64,000 nucleotides of DNA, taken from Aliamphritea spongicola (GTDB taxonomy: Bacteria; Pseudomonadota; Gammaproteobacteria; Pseudomonadales; Balneatricaceae). Positions 42,483-52,743 of the stretch are shown here, in pieces. The DNA is taken from positions 1,922,001-1,986,000 of the forward strand of contig AP025283.1 in the NCBI GenBank assembly GCA_024347235.1, in the 5' to 3' direction. The position numbers and the translations under genes are program-made. The notes beneath the pieces are model-generated. The model was given only the letters and a program-made list of their open reading frames with translations, ran no database searches and was not told the origin of the DNA. Positions within the stretch are counted from its first letter, which is position 1. Every line of letters starts with the position of its first letter.

Positions 42483-42997
42483 AGTTGGCTCCTTTCAAAA
42501 GACAGGCGGTGCTTGAATCAGGCGGTTTTCAGTAAGGTAAACCACCGACCGTAAAAATCAGGCGTACATTCAAACAAAGTATGGATACGAAGAAAATCCC
42601 CGGATGGATTTTTCACCGTGAAACAGCTTGTTAGTCGGGTCATTGTGCGACTGAATCCGGCGGGTCATGATGCTTTGTGTAAAAGCAGGTTTTTATGTAA
42701 AAAGTGCTGAACTATTAAGCCTTTAAATACACAAAGGTTAGTCAGTTATGACTTTTTGTTATTTTACTGGTCAGAGGCGTTGAGTGATCTTCGTTGGCCA
42801 AGTAGTATTAGGCACTTTCATTTACATCTGTAGCTGTCGTGGTGGCCGGAAACTGTACCGGTAACCGGACAATGTCGGGTTAAGGCACGAATAACCGCAA
42901 CGGTTTTCGGTGAGTGATCCGGTCGTCATATCTGCAGGGGTAAAGGGCGTCTCGAACGATGTATGTGGTTGCCTTTAATTTTAGAACGGAATTAAAC
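42483..42997. other. 515 bp intergenic region between bcp and bamC
   Basis: No credible coding region on either strand. It should hold divergent promoters for bcp and bamC. A small hairpin, AAAATCC-CCGGAT-GGATTTT followed by Ts (42593-42613), looks like a weak terminator on the plus strand; a short RNA ending there is possible but unsupported. In many relatives dapA (and gcvR) occupy this spot. Confidence 0.5.
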
Positions 42998-44378
42998 ATG
43001 CGAAATATTGTGTTGTTGCCACTAGCGGCAGCTGTACTGACTTTGACTGGATGTGGCACATCGAATCCCATCTATGGTGAGAACGGTCTGATCAAAGACC
43101 GCAGCCAGGACTATGAAAAGTCTCAGACCAGTCAGCGGCTGGAAATTCCGCCAAGCCTGCGTGACGATACAATTCAGATGAGTGACCGTCTTGAAGTGCC
43201 GACCGTAGGTCAGACATCTGTCGCCCGAAAGCAGGAATTTACGGTGCCGCGCCCTGAGTTCTTCTATGCGGAAGCAGGCGGCGAAAACGTTGCCATGAAA
43301 CGTGACGGCCTGGATAAAGTGTTAATTGTTGATGAGCCGATTGCTGATGTCTGGACCCGGGTGCAAAGCTACTGGGCCAGCCGTGGTATCAAACTCAGCG
43401 AATCTTCCCCGTGAAGGTGTGATGGAAACCGAGTGGGTAGATACCGCCGGTAAAGATTACAGTTTCTTAGACAGCGTGGTGAATACGGTGACGTTCCGCG
43501 ACGTGGAAGGTGACGTGAGTGATAAGATCCGTGTCAGCCTGCGTCCGGTGGAAGATGATTACCAGCGTACCGAGATTGTAATGGATCATAGCCGTGTGCC
43601 CCAGGAAGCACGTCCGGCTACAGTTGACTGGGAAACGAGCACGGATAACGCCTACAAAGCGAATCAGATGTTTGAGATGCTGCGTTTCCTGAGCCGTCCG
43701 GCGCACAAGCCGACCACTCAGCGTGAGCTGGCGGTTGAAGCGCAGCGCGTTAAGCGTCCGCAACTGGGTCGTGATGCCAACGGTTTCCCTGCACTGAAAA
43801 TTTCCGGCACTATCGATCAGGCATGGGGTGAAGTTAACCGGGCACTGGATAACGCCGGTCTGGACATCGGTACCCGTGATCAGCAGTTGGGTGTGATTTA
43901 CATGACCTACGCGACCACCACACCATTTGAGGAAGGTCCGACACTGGGCTTCTTCGAGTGGCTGCACTCCGACCGTGAGGAAATTAAGCTGGATACCAGT
44001 GGGTTGACTGAAGTTCTGGGTCTGGGTGAGGGTGAGCAGGACGATAATATCGAATACTCATCTGTCGCCGAAGGCTTCCAGCCGGGCAGCCGTAAAGGTG
44101 AAGAAAAGCCGTGGACCGACCCGAACGATCTTTCCAAGCGTAAAGGCTATAAGATCTGGTTAGGTAACAAAGTTATCTACGTGTTTGGCGATAATGAAGG
44201 TGTGATTAACGAAAATACCGGTGACTATGAACACATCGGCCGTTATCAGCTGCAGCTGCGCCGTACCAATGATGGTGCCTTCCTGGTGGTTAAGACAGAT
44301 AAAGATGTATCTGCTCCGAAAACCATTGCTGAGGAAATCCTCTGGGAAGTTAAGGATAACCTGAATCAGGCCGGTTAA
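42998..44378 (+). CDS. bamC: Outer membrane assembly lipoprotein BamC, one frameshift
   Basis: Lipoprotein subunit of the BAM complex that inserts beta-barrel proteins. Start ATG 42998 gives a leader with lipobox LTLTGC (Cys19). The flexible N-terminal segment has SQRLEIPPSLRDDTIQMSDR, typical of NlpB. Two helix-grip domains follow; the second ends with YQLQLRRTNDGAFLVVKTD. Near 43407 the frame shifts by +1 in TCTTCCCCGTG, so either one extra base or two lost bases; it joins GIKLSES to PREGVMETEWV. About 460 aa, longer than E. coli BamC (344 aa). dapA is not directly upstream as it often is. Confidence 0.88.
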
Positions 44379-44400
44379 TGCCCGGTAAGATTATGCTTAG

Positions 44401-44427
44401 AAAAAGGGCCTGAGAGAGGCCCTTTTT
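44401..44427 (+). terminator. Rho-independent terminator of bamC
   Basis: AAAAAGGGCC and GGCCCTTTTT pair perfectly around a 7-nt loop, 22 bp after the bamC stop. Confidence 0.9.
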
Positions 44428-44453
44428 GTATCTGTCACAGGGAGAGAATCCTG

Positions 44454-45404
44454 ATGAATGTTGTATTTCTGGATCTGGCGACATTGGACTTTGATGATTT
44501 AAATCTGGCTTCGTTACAGCAAGGTGACTGGCATTTCAGCAGTTATACGTCCACCGAGCCGTCACAGGTTGCCGGGCGTATCCGTGATGCAGATGTGGTT
44601 ATCGTCAATAAGGTGGTGCTCAGTGAAGCCTTGCTGGCCGGTGCTGAAAAGCTGCAACTGGTCTGCATTGCTGCAACCGGGACCAATAATGTGGACCTGG
44701 CCGCCGCGCGGCAACTTGGCATAACCGTGACCAATTGTCAGGCTTACGGTACCCGTTCAGTGACCCAGCATGTGATGGCGATGATGCTGGGGCTGCATAC
44801 TAATCTGATTGCATATGACCGGGCGGTGAAGCAGGGTGACTGGGGCCGTTCAGAACAGTTTTGTCTGCTGGATTATCCGGTTTCAGAACTGGCAGGTAAA
44901 ACCCTGGGATTAGTCGGTTATGGTGAGCTTGGACAGGAAGTTGGCCGGTTGGCTGAAGCCTTTGGTATGCAGGTATTGATTGCACAGCGTGCCGGAAAGG
45001 AGCAGCCCGGACGATTGTCTCTGGACGATCTGCTTAGGCAGGCGGATGTGCTCAGTCTGCATTGCCCACTCACGAAAGATACCCGGGACCTGATAGATGC
45101 CGCCGCACTGGCTAAAATGAAACCGGGTAGCTTTTTAATCAACACTGCCCGTGGTGGCATTGTGAACGAAGCGGCGCTGGCAGATGCGTTGCGTTCGGGG
45201 CATCTTGCCGGCGCGGCAACGGATGTACTCAGTGTGGAGCCGCCAAAAGAGGGTAATGTGTTACTGGCTGATGATATTCCTAATCTGATTATTACGCCCC
45301 ACAGTGCCTGGGGTAGCCTGCAGGCCCGGCAGCGGATTGCAGATCAGGTGGTGGAAAATATTAATGCACATGTATCAGGAGATTTGTTACGGGTGGTTAA
45401 CTGA
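44454..45404 (+). CDS. D-2-hydroxyacid dehydrogenase (hydroxypyruvate/glycerate reductase-like)
   Basis: NAD(P)-dependent dehydrogenase of 316 aa, intact. The nucleotide loop is LGLVGYGELGQEVGRLA. The catalytic Arg is in INTARGGIVNEAAL, the Glu in LSVEPPKEGN, and the His in IITPHSAWGSLQARQR. The substrate-domain motif CIAATGTNNVDLAAARQLGI is shared with HprA-like glycerate dehydrogenases, which is my best guess for substrate. It is followed 19 bp later by the DUF393 gene. Confidence 0.92.
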   Translation: MNVVFLDLATLDFDDLNLASLQQGDWHFSSYTSTEPSQVAGRIRDADVVIVNKVVLSEALLAGAEKLQLVCIAATGTNNVDLAAARQLGITVTNCQAYGTRSVTQHVMAMMLGLHTNLIAYDRAVKQGDWGRSEQFCLLDYPVSELAGKTLGLVGYGELGQEVGRLAEAFGMQVLIAQRAGKEQPGRLSLDDLLRQADVLSLHCPLTKDTRDLIDAAALAKMKPGSFLINTARGGIVNEAALADALRSGHLAGAATDVLSVEPPKEGNVLLADDIPNLIITPHSAWGSLQARQRIADQVVENINAHVSGDLLRVVN

Positions 45405-45423
45405 GCTTTCAGGAGATCAATGT

Positions 45424-45783
45424 ATGGCCAGATTAAAAGTGTTTTATGATGGCAGTTGTCCCCGGTGTCGGCGGGATCGGGCTGATTATGAACGCCTCGA
45501 TCCCGATCCTGCGGGAGTGGAGTGGTTTGATATTACCGGTCAGGATGCGTATCTGATTGCTCTGGGGATCGATCCTTATCTGGCGCTGACCGAACTCCAT
45601 CTGCAGGCTGAGGACGGGCGGGTGCTCAGGGAGCTGGATGCCTACATCGTGTTGTTGCAAAGGATTCCCCGGTACCGCTGGCTCAGCTGGCTGATAGGGT
45701 TGCCGGGGATCAGGCAGATGCTGTCGTGGTTGTATCGCTGGTCGGTAAAGCGTCGGTTGCGGCGGGAAGGGCGGCTGGATTAG
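45424..45783 (+). CDS. DUF393 (DCC-family) thiol-redox protein
   Basis: A 119 aa intact protein beginning VFYDGSCPRCRRDRADYERL. The CxxC lies in the family's DGxCxxC head, a thioredoxin-like fold. C-terminal part has a hydrophobic stretch, RYRWLSWLIGLPGIRQMLSW, and a very basic tail. Substrate unknown. It overlaps the convergent YacL-like gene by 4 bp at their stops. Confidence 0.87.
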   Translation: MARLKVFYDGSCPRCRRDRADYERLDPDPAGVEWFDITGQDAYLIALGIDPYLALTELHLQAEDGRVLRELDAYIVLLQRIPRYRWLSWLIGLPGIRQMLSWLYRWSVKRRLRREGRLD

Positions 45784-46168
45784 CCGCTGTTTTCACGGAC
45801 GAAGCTTTGCCAGTCTTGCAGTGCGTCAATAAAGTCTTCCAGCCCACAGTGGCTGTCTGCTTCTTCATCGTAGAAGTCGAAATCTTTTCCAGGCCGGCGT
45901 CGGCCAGACCGTAATCGTCAGCGAGACTCTGGTGACGAATCCGGGCGCTGCCGTCTTCCAGTGTTAGCTGATATTCGTCAGATGTATGCTCCCAGTTCAT
46001 TCGGGCACCGGCCAGCACTGATTCCGCCTGGCTGATAATCTGGCTTAGTTCAGCGTCGTGTTGTGGCTGATTAAGGCCGGCGTTCAGCCAGTGGCCGAAA
46101 GCTTCATGGGGCATTGCAAAGGTTGCCTGGCAACCGAGAATGTAATCCTGATTAAACTGATAATCCAC
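45780..46168 (-). CDS. YacL/UPF0231 family protein, one frameshift
   Basis: A 129 aa acidic protein. Start GTG 46168 gives VDYQFNQDYILG, matching the usual MDYEF head of YacL. The core HEAFGHWLNAGLNQPQHDAE and SDEYQLTLEDGSARI follow. One A is missing near 45885; after repair the end reads DFDFYDEEADSHCGLEDF and stops at 45780, again like YacL. As sequenced, this gene is joined in frame to rluA and read past its stop, but both ends are explained by lost bases, so I call it separate. Function unknown. Confidence 0.8.
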
Positions 46169-46193
46169 GTGTGTTCCGTTATGGCGGTTGGCG

Positions 46194-46834
46194 TCAGAAA
46201 TCCGCGGGGCGGTAAATGTCAGTGATTCGCCACTGACCGGGTGGCTGAACGTCAGTTGTTCAGCGTGCAAGAGCAGGCGGGGAGCCATTGCCTGCTGGGC
46301 TTCGCTGGCATAGAAGCGGTCGCCGAGAATCGGGTGACCGAGTGCCAGCATGTGTACCCGCAGCTGGTGTGAGCGGCCGGTAATCGGATAGAGATTTACG
46401 TGGCACCGGTCGTCCATCCGCTGTGTGATTTCCCAGCGGGTCTGGGCTGGCTTCCCCTGTTCATGGTCGACCATCTGCAACGGACGGTTATCCCAGTCAC
46501 AGCGCAGGGGCAGGTCGACCAGCCCCTGATCGTCAGCAGGTGAGCCGGCAATGACTGCCCGGTAATATTTATCAGTTTCGCGGTTCTGAAACTGCATGCT
46601 CAGATGGCGGTGGCTTTCGGCCGTCAGGGCGATCACCATTACGCCGGAAGTGGCATAGTCGAGACGGTGTACGATACGGGCCGTTGGGAAATCTGTCTGG
46701 GCACGCCGCCACAGGCAGTCCTGTTTGTCTTCACCCTTACCCGGTACAGAGAGCAGATCGGCAGGTTTATTCACGACGATCAGCTGATCGTCGCTGTACA
46801 GTATCCGTTCTGCTGCCAATGACGGGTAAATCAT
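46194..46834 (-). CDS. rluA: Dual-specificity RNA pseudouridine synthase RluA, late frameshift
   Basis: Makes pseudouridine at 23S rRNA position 746 and tRNA position 32 in E. coli. Start ATG 46834 has GGAG nine bases upstream. It has LIVVNKPADLLSVPGKGE, the catalytic ARIVHRLDYATSGVMVIAL, and PITGRSHQLRVHMLALGHPI with LGDRFYA. The true end is TAPADF then TGA at 46194, reached by adding one C to CCCC near 46205. Without it the frame runs on into the YacL-like gene. Repaired length about 214 aa, as in E. coli. Confidence 0.92.
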
Positions 46835-46859
46835 TACCGGCGTCTCCACAGGCCCTGTT

Positions 46860-48268
46860 TCACCGGCTTGCTGCTGCTTTTACGTTTTTCTGGGAATCTT
46901 CCCGCAGGTGGCTGTGCTTGCCCAGCAGCTTTTCCTGCTGTTCGGGTTTAAAGTCCGGGTCCCGCTCGAACAGTGCAACGGATTCAATATGATGGGTCTG
47001 GGGGAACATATCCGCCAGCATAAAGCGGCTCAGCTTATAGCCGTGGCGTTGCAGCTGGCCACCGTCGCGGGCCAGTGCCCCGGGTTGCAGGCAATGTAGA
47101 GAATCTTTTCTGCCTTCAGCTTGCATACCTGTTCGATAATGTTTTCTGCACCTGCACGGGGCGGGTCCAGCAGAACTTTATCGTAGCTGTCTTTGTACCA
47201 CTGGGTATGAATGATGGTATCGGCCAGGTTCGCGCGGAAAAACGGCAGTTCTCAATGTTGTTGGCTGCCGCGTTTGCGGATGCCTGTTCAACCATGGCAT
47301 CGCTGCCTTCCACGCCGGTTACCTGCGCGGCTTTGCGGGCCAGCGGTAATGAGAAGTTACCCAGCCCGCAGAACAGATCGAGCACCTTGTCTTCAGACTG
47401 AATGTCCAGCAGGGTCAGGGCCTGATCTACCATCTGGCGGTTGATGTCCCCGTTGACCTGAATAAAGTCGCCGCTGTGGAAGTCCAGGTTTACATCACCG
47501 ACCTGGTAGCTGGCACTGTGACGGTCGCTTTTTCGTACTGCAGTGTCAGGCCGTAGGCATCACACACCGAAGTAAAAATGGTCAGTTCTTCTTCGTTGAG
47601 CGGTTTAACATGGCGAACACTGAACAGTCCGCCAGTATCTCCAAGGCTGATATCCAGGTGCGTCAGGTGTTTAACGGTCGGCAGTACCTCAAGGGCATCG
47701 CGAAGGCTGGCGCAGATGTTATCCAGCCGGGAGTCCAGAACCGGGCAGTTATCGATCTGGGTCAGCAGGTTGGATGAACGGCGACGGAAGCCGATAATCA
47801 CTTCTCCGTCGGCCCGCTGATTGATGCCGATGCGGGCGCTGCGGCGGTAATTTTGTGCAGGTCCCTGTAATGCCGGCAGCGTTTCTTCCGGCGTCAGGTT
47901 GCCGATGCGGGAAAGTTGCTCCAGTACCTGGGTTTGTTTGTGGCTGACTTGAGCTTCCTGGCTGAGGTGTTGCAGGTCGCAGCCGCCGCAGGTGTGGTAA
48001 TGCTCGCAAAAGGCTCCACTCTGTCAGCGCTGGCGCTGAGCACTTCCAGGCAGTCAGCTTCATTAAACTTTGATTTGGCGTTGTGCAGCTTGGCAATAAC
48101 AGTTTCACCGGGCAGCGCATTGCTGACAAAGGTCGCTTTGCCGCTGAGGCGTCCGACACCACGGCCATCGTGGCTGAGTGAGTCGATAACCAGCTCGGCC
48201 GGTTCGCTGGAAACGGGCTTGTTTGGCTGGCTTGATTTGGAACGGTGACGTTGATTGGCTCGGCGCAT
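46860..48268 (-). CDS. rlmD: 23S rRNA m5U1939 methyltransferase RlmD, several frameshifts
   Basis: SAM-dependent rRNA methyltransferase (RumA). N-terminal TRAM domain: [20 protein letters not shown]. The iron-sulfur cluster Cys motif CGGCDLQH appears after repair near 47985. Rossmann domain: [18 protein letters not shown] and [13 protein letters not shown]; catalytic region [17 protein letters not shown] and [13 protein letters not shown] with the nucleophilic Cys. Breaks near 47995, 47860, 47510, 47240 and 47085 are single-base losses. Repaired length about 470 aa. It precedes rluA on the same strand by 25 bp, pairing two 23S modification enzymes. Confidence 0.92.
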
Positions 48269-48400
48269 GACGGGGCTCTGGTCAGGAAAAGTTTGGCTAG
48301 GCCCGTAGTTGTTGCTTTAGAGCAATCTGATCGTTAACCGGCGTCTTTCCGGCAGGCCTTCTGGACGGCGGATTTTACCAGTGTCAGGCGGGAAAGCAAT

Positions 48401-49180
48401 TTATGTGAGCAGCCAGCAGAAATAGAGATAGATGCTCAGCTCGGACAGTTGCTGGCAGGCACCCAGGCAATCACCGGTATAGCCGCCGATTCGTTTCAGG
48501 AAATAACGCCGGCAGGCCAGTGCAGTGATAACAGCCGGTAACAGGGATAGCCAGATGCCAGAAACTGAGTATGCATCACTGAAAATGGCGCTGATGATCA
48601 GAATCAGTATGACTGGCAGGGCAGCAAAGCTCAGTCCACCAATACTGATTCCCCGGCTCATGGTACGGGCTTTACTGCTGTTATCTGCCCGCACGTACTG
48701 GTCCATGTAGATCAGCAGCAGCGGGCTGAAGCGGCTCAGGGTATGGGCAAGGATCATGACCAGAATGATATCTGTCAGGGTTGTGAGAGTCAGAAATTTC
48801 AGGCCCAGTGCCAGCAGCAAAGCGATACAGCCGTAGCTGCCCAGTTGCGAATCTTTCATGATGGCCAGTACCTGGGACTTTTCCCAGCCACCGCCAAAAC
48901 CGTCGGCGCAGTCAGCCAGGCCGTCTTCGTGAAGTGCGCCGGTCAGCAGAATGCCGGTGGCGATCGCAAACAGAATGCCGATAGTATTACCGAACAGATA
49001 ACCGGTGATGGCAAAGCTCAGAGCGCAGGCACTGCCGATCAGCAGGCCTATTACAGGCAGGTAACGGTTAGCCAGCTGACTGTTTTTCTGGCTGTATTCG
49101 ATACCGTCAGGGGCGGGCAGGCGGGTAAAAAACACTAGTGCGTTGAAGAATAAATGGTAATGCTGTTGCAGAGTTTTCAT
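48401..49180 (-). CDS. cobS: Adenosylcobinamide-GDP ribazoletransferase (cobalamin synthase)
   Basis: Integral membrane enzyme that joins adenosylcobinamide-GDP and alpha-ribazole in the last steps of B12 assembly. Intact at about 259 aa from ATG 49180. It has FFTRLPAPDGIEYSQKN, the metal-binding ALHEDGLADCADGFGGGWEK, the stretch RIGGYTGDCLGACQQLSEL and many hydrophobic segments. No cobU, cobT or cobC lies beside it; such clusters are usual, so the rest of the pathway must lie elsewhere. No B12 riboswitch is obvious upstream. Confidence 0.95.
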   Translation of the reverse strand: MKTLQQHYHLFFNALVFFTRLPAPDGIEYSQKNSQLANRYLPVIGLLIGSACALSFAITGYLFGNTIGILFAIATGILLTGALHEDGLADCADGFGGGWEKSQVLAIMKDSQLGSYGCIALLLALGLKFLTLTTLTDIILVMILAHTLSRFSPLLLIYMDQYVRADNSSKARTMSRGISIGGLSFAALPVILILIISAIFSDAYSVSGIWLSLLPAVITALACRRYFLKRIGGYTGDCLGACQQLSELSIYLYFCWLLT

Positions 49181-49374
49181 GTGCACGCCATGCCGGGTCG
49201 GTGACAGGCAATTGTGCCGGTCAACAAATGTTAATTTATACCTTTGCGCTGTGCATTCCAGCCTTTAGAATTCAACAATATGTGGCGTCGCTGTTTCAGG
49301 CTGATAATTACTGAAAAATGTGCCGGCGCTTGCGGTAACTCCGCGCACTTTAATTTAATCAATCGAGAAGGTCT

Positions 49375-50375
49375 ATGTCCCTGGAACATCCTTTTGCTCA
49401 ATATGTACGTATTCTTGGTAAAGGTAAGAAAGGCTCCCGTTCACTGACTCAGGAAGAAGCCCATGATGCCATGCAGATGATCATCCGGGGTGAGGTTGAG
49501 CCGGAACAGCTCGGGGCATTTATGATGTTGCTGCGGGTGAAGGAAGAAGCACCGGAAGAGCTGGCGGGTTTTGTATCGGCAGTACGCTCTGAAATGCATC
49601 CGCCACAGGATTTGCGGGTGGATATCGACTGGTCAACCTATGCCGGTAAAAGCGTCAGCTGCCGTGGTTCCTGCTCAGTGCACTGGCGCTGGCGGATGCC
49701 GGTTACCGGGTATTCATGCATGGTGCCCGTGGTCATACCCATGGCCGGATGTACACTCAGGAAATGCTGGCGATGTTTGGTCTGGAGGCCTGTCAGGACT
49801 GGCAGCAGAGTGCTGCTGCGCTGGACCGTGATAACTTCGCGTTTATGTCTATTGAACAGCTCAGCCCGAAAATGTCGAAGATTATCAACCTGCGCAACAT
49901 TATGGGCTTACGCTCGCCGGTACATACCCTGTGCCGCCTGCTGAACCCATTGCATGCTGAACATACTGTGGACGGGGTGTTTCACCCGGCGTACGGACCG
50001 ATGCACCAGAAAACAGCTATGTTGCTGGGCGTTAAGCGCGGACTGACCATCAAGGGTGATGGTGGTGAAGCGGAGATCAAGCCGGACAGCGATTGTGATC
50101 TGCAGTGGACTTTTGACGGTGAATATCAGGCGACTCAGTGGCCACGTTATTACCCACGCCGGCTGGTGAAGCAGGATCTGAATCTGGAAGAACTGCTTGG
50201 CCTGTGGCGGGGTGAGGTTGAGCATGAGTACGGTGAAGGTGCGGTGATATCCACTCTGGCAACGGTATTGCAGTTGCTCAGTGATAAGGCGCCGGAACAG
50301 TCTGATGCGGCGGATTATATTGCCAAAGCTGAACAGATCTGGGCGAACCGCAATAAACAGAAATTTAACGGTTAA
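49375..50375 (+). CDS. YbiB/TrpD2-like DNA-binding phosphoribosyltransferase homologue, one frameshift
   Basis: Protein of the anthranilate phosphoribosyltransferase fold in the YbiB branch, which binds nucleic acid and lacks TrpD function. It has LGKGKKGSRSLTQEEAHDAM, VEPEQLGAFMMLLRVKEEAP, then MHGARGHTHGRMYTQEML and LRNIMGLRSPVHTLCRLLNP. The typical TrpD GTGGD loop is absent, consistent with YbiB. The frame breaks near 49653; one more G in AAAAGCGTC gives KRRQLPWFLLSALALADAG. Repaired length about 334 aa. It converges with the antiporter gene. Confidence 0.87.
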
Positions 50376-50387
50376 GCATCAGGACGC

Positions 50388-50410
50388 ACGCCGGGCATCA
50401 GTCCCGGCGT
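50388..50410. terminator. Hairpin between convergent ybiB-like and antiporter genes
   Basis: ACGCCGGG and CCCGGCGT pair perfectly around a 7-nt loop that overlaps the antiporter stop codon. Probably bidirectional; no clear T-run. Confidence 0.5.
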
Positions 50411-51566
50411 AACTTATCGGATACCGCAATGGGGTTCGGGAAGTTGAAAATAACCACATAGGTGGACAGCAGGAAGGTCAGAATGGCTGTGGCCTGAATA
50501 ACATGAGACGCCGCCTGACCAATCAGCGCTGTGCTGGTGGCCAGATAAGCAATCAGCAATGAAAACTCACTGATCTGCCCTAATCGGAAACCCACCTCCC
50601 ACGCAAGTTGTTTGCTCTCACTGATACGGCGCAGCAGTACCCGGAAAACCAGCGGCTTGAGCGCCAGTACCAGAACTGCCAGTACCAGGGCAGGCACCAG
50701 AATTTCACCCAGCAGGGCCAGGTTGAAGCTGGCGCCGATTGAGAAGAAGAACAAAATCAGGAAGAAATCCCGCAGGGGTTTCAGACTGGTTGCGATGTAC
50801 TGTGCGATGGGGCTGGTTGCTACTGCTACGCCACCGATAAATGCACCGATCTCGGCGGATAATCCGGTCAGCTGAGCAATTTCAGCCATGCCCAGACACC
50901 AGCCAATGGCCACCAGGAAGATGTATTCGTGAAAGCGGTCAAAGTGATGAATCAGCGGTAACAGGCAGAAGCGTACGAAGAGGAACGCTGCGACGATAAT
51001 TGCAGGCAGGGCAAAGGCTGTTTGCACGAACATCATCGGATCACTTTCTTCTGCGCCGGTGCTGTTCAGAACCAGCAGGACCATAATGGCGATAATATCC
51101 TGCAGCAGCAGTAAACCGACTACAAGTTCACCGGTATGTTTGTGATGCAGTACGGTGGTGGGCAGTAACTTGATGCCAATAATCGTACTGGAAAACATCA
51201 AAGCGACACCTATGATGATGGCTTCGGTCTGGGTGAAGCCGAAGGCGATACCGACCACATAGCCAATGGCCATAAATATAAGTGCGCTGAGTATGGCCAC
51301 AAGGGTAGCTTTGCGAAGCATCTGCACCAGATGGGAAGGTTGCATATCCAGCCCGAGCAGAAACAGCAAAAGATAATGCCGATATGGGAAATGTCGGCCA
51401 GCAACTTGGTATCGCCGATAAATTCGAAGCCGTAAGGGCCGAGCAGTGCGCCCAGGACAATATAGGCGACCAGCAGAGGCTGACGGGTATACAGAGCAAT
51501 AGATGCCAGAACCGCCGCACCGGTGAAAATCAGGAAAAACGAAAATACCAAGCTTTGTTCTGCCAT
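50398..51566 (-). CDS. Kef-type CPA2 monovalent cation:proton antiporter, one frameshift
   Basis: Membrane antiporter of the CPA2 family (Na_H_Exchanger domain, 11-13 helices), without the TrkA-N domain of full KefB/KefC. It starts MAEQSLVFSFFLIFTGAAVL and has GALLGPYGFEFIGD, then FLLGLDMQPSHLVQMLRKA, LQDIIAIMVLLVLN (the conserved Asp) and GLSAEIGAFIGGVAVATSP. The frame breaks near 51370; one more T restores ISHIGIIFLLFLLGLDM. About 390 aa repaired. Ion not determined; K+ or Na+ are both usual. Confidence 0.9.
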
Positions 51567-51760
51567 TTGCCGGTGGGCCCTCGGGTGAACGGGTCAAAAA
51601 TCAACAGTTTAATCAATCGTCGCTGACTTATGAAGCGCCCTGCTGATTTAAAGCGGGAATAAAGACAGAGAACCGTTGTCTAATAACTGATCAATTTACT
51701 CGGGTATAGAATGGGTGTATCCTGCACGCCACAAGAGTTGTATTTGCCACAGGAATATAC

Positions 51761-52354
51761 ATGAATATTACGGTTACTGAGTCGGCCGAGAGCTATCTGG
51801 CCGAACTGTTGGAAAAGCAGAACGTTGAAGGCATTGCCGTGCGTATGTTTGTGACCCAGCCAGGTACCCCATACGCTGAAACCTGTCTTGCTTACTGCCG
51901 GCCGGAAGAAGTTGTTGCCGACGATGAATTATTAGAGCTGAGCAAGGTTAATTTTTACTTTGAACATAACAGCCTGCCTTATCTTGAAGAAGCGACTGTT
52001 GATTATGCCACTGACCGTATGGGCGGCCAGTTAACGATTAAAGCGCCAAATGCCAAGGTACCTAAGGTATCTGCAGACAGCCCGATGGACGAGCAGATTA
52101 CATATGTACTGTATGCAGACATCAACCCGGGTCTGGCGTCTCACGGCGGTGAAGTGAAACTGGTTGAACTGGTAGAAGAAGAAGCAGGGCACATTGCTAT
52201 TCTACAGTTTGGTGGCGGTTGCCAGGGCTGCAGTGCTGTTGATATGACCCTGAAGGACGGCGTTGAGAAGACGCTGATTGAGCGTGTGCCGGGTCTGATC
52301 GGTGTACGTGACGTGACCGACCACTCGGTACGTGACAACGCTTACTACAAGTAA
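51761..52354 (+). CDS. nfuA: Fe/S biogenesis protein NfuA
   Basis: Carrier that receives and hands on 4Fe-4S clusters, protecting them under stress. 197 aa, intact. The N-terminal A-type-like domain runs [20 protein letters not shown]; the C-terminal NifU domain starts near [20 protein letters not shown] and holds the cluster Cys pair in [18 protein letters not shown]. Functionally linked with the SufS-SufE fusion elsewhere in the window. Confidence 0.97.
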   Translation: MNITVTESAESYLAELLEKQNVEGIAVRMFVTQPGTPYAETCLAYCRPEEVVADDELLELSKVNFYFEHNSLPYLEEATVDYATDRMGGQLTIKAPNAKVPKVSADSPMDEQITYVLYADINPGLASHGGEVKLVELVEEEAGHIAILQFGGGCQGCSAVDMTLKDGVEKTLIERVPGLIGVRDVTDHSVRDNAYYK

Positions 52355-52743
52355 GCAACATGAAGTTGAAGAAAAAGGTTCCTGAGGGAGCTTTTTATTG
52401 CCGGGAAACCCTGTCTGAAAGGCGATTCTGTATGCTTTTTAAACAGTTTTGGCTGTCGCTTCCCGGATGAGAATTATTCCCATAATGGTAGATTGTATCG
52501 CTGTGTCTGAGCTGATATAAACTGAATGGCCTGATTTTGTTGAATAATAATCAGGTTGAACCGTTGGGGCACACAACATATTGACCTTGAAAAAGAATTT
52601 CAGATTATTTTTATTTTCAGTGCTTGTAATCTGAATTGCGGCCCCCATCTAGATTTTAAACGTTTTGTTGCACATCTATCTAACCTGCCTTTTGGTTTCC
52701 GGCAGAGTTTCATAGGCAGTATCTGAAGAAGGAGAGGGTCCCC
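52355..52743. other. Intergenic region between nfuA and lon
   Basis: 389 bp without a gene. It starts with an imperfect hairpin, AAAAAGGTTCC and GGGAGCTTTTT (52368-52395), likely the nfuA terminator, and ends with the heat-shock-type promoter of lon. The middle is AT-rich and I see nothing else in it. Confidence 0.6.
52623..52648 (+). promoter_or_regulatory. Heat-shock (sigma-32) promoter of lon
   Basis: CTTGTAA (52623-52629), 13-nt spacer, then CCCCAT followed by CT (52643-52650). This is close to the sigma-32 consensus CTTGAAA-N11-16-CCCCATNT. It lies about 95 bp before the lon start, where E. coli lon also has a heat-shock promoter. Confidence 0.75.

Noticed and set aside
45710-46849. A 379 aa RluA-YacL fusion protein
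   Set aside because: Both its junction and its C-terminal tail are explained by single lost bases; I list two genes instead.
49187-49374. Cobalamin riboswitch upstream of cobS
   Set aside because: I could not find the conserved B12-box pattern in the short region between cobS and the ybiB-like gene.
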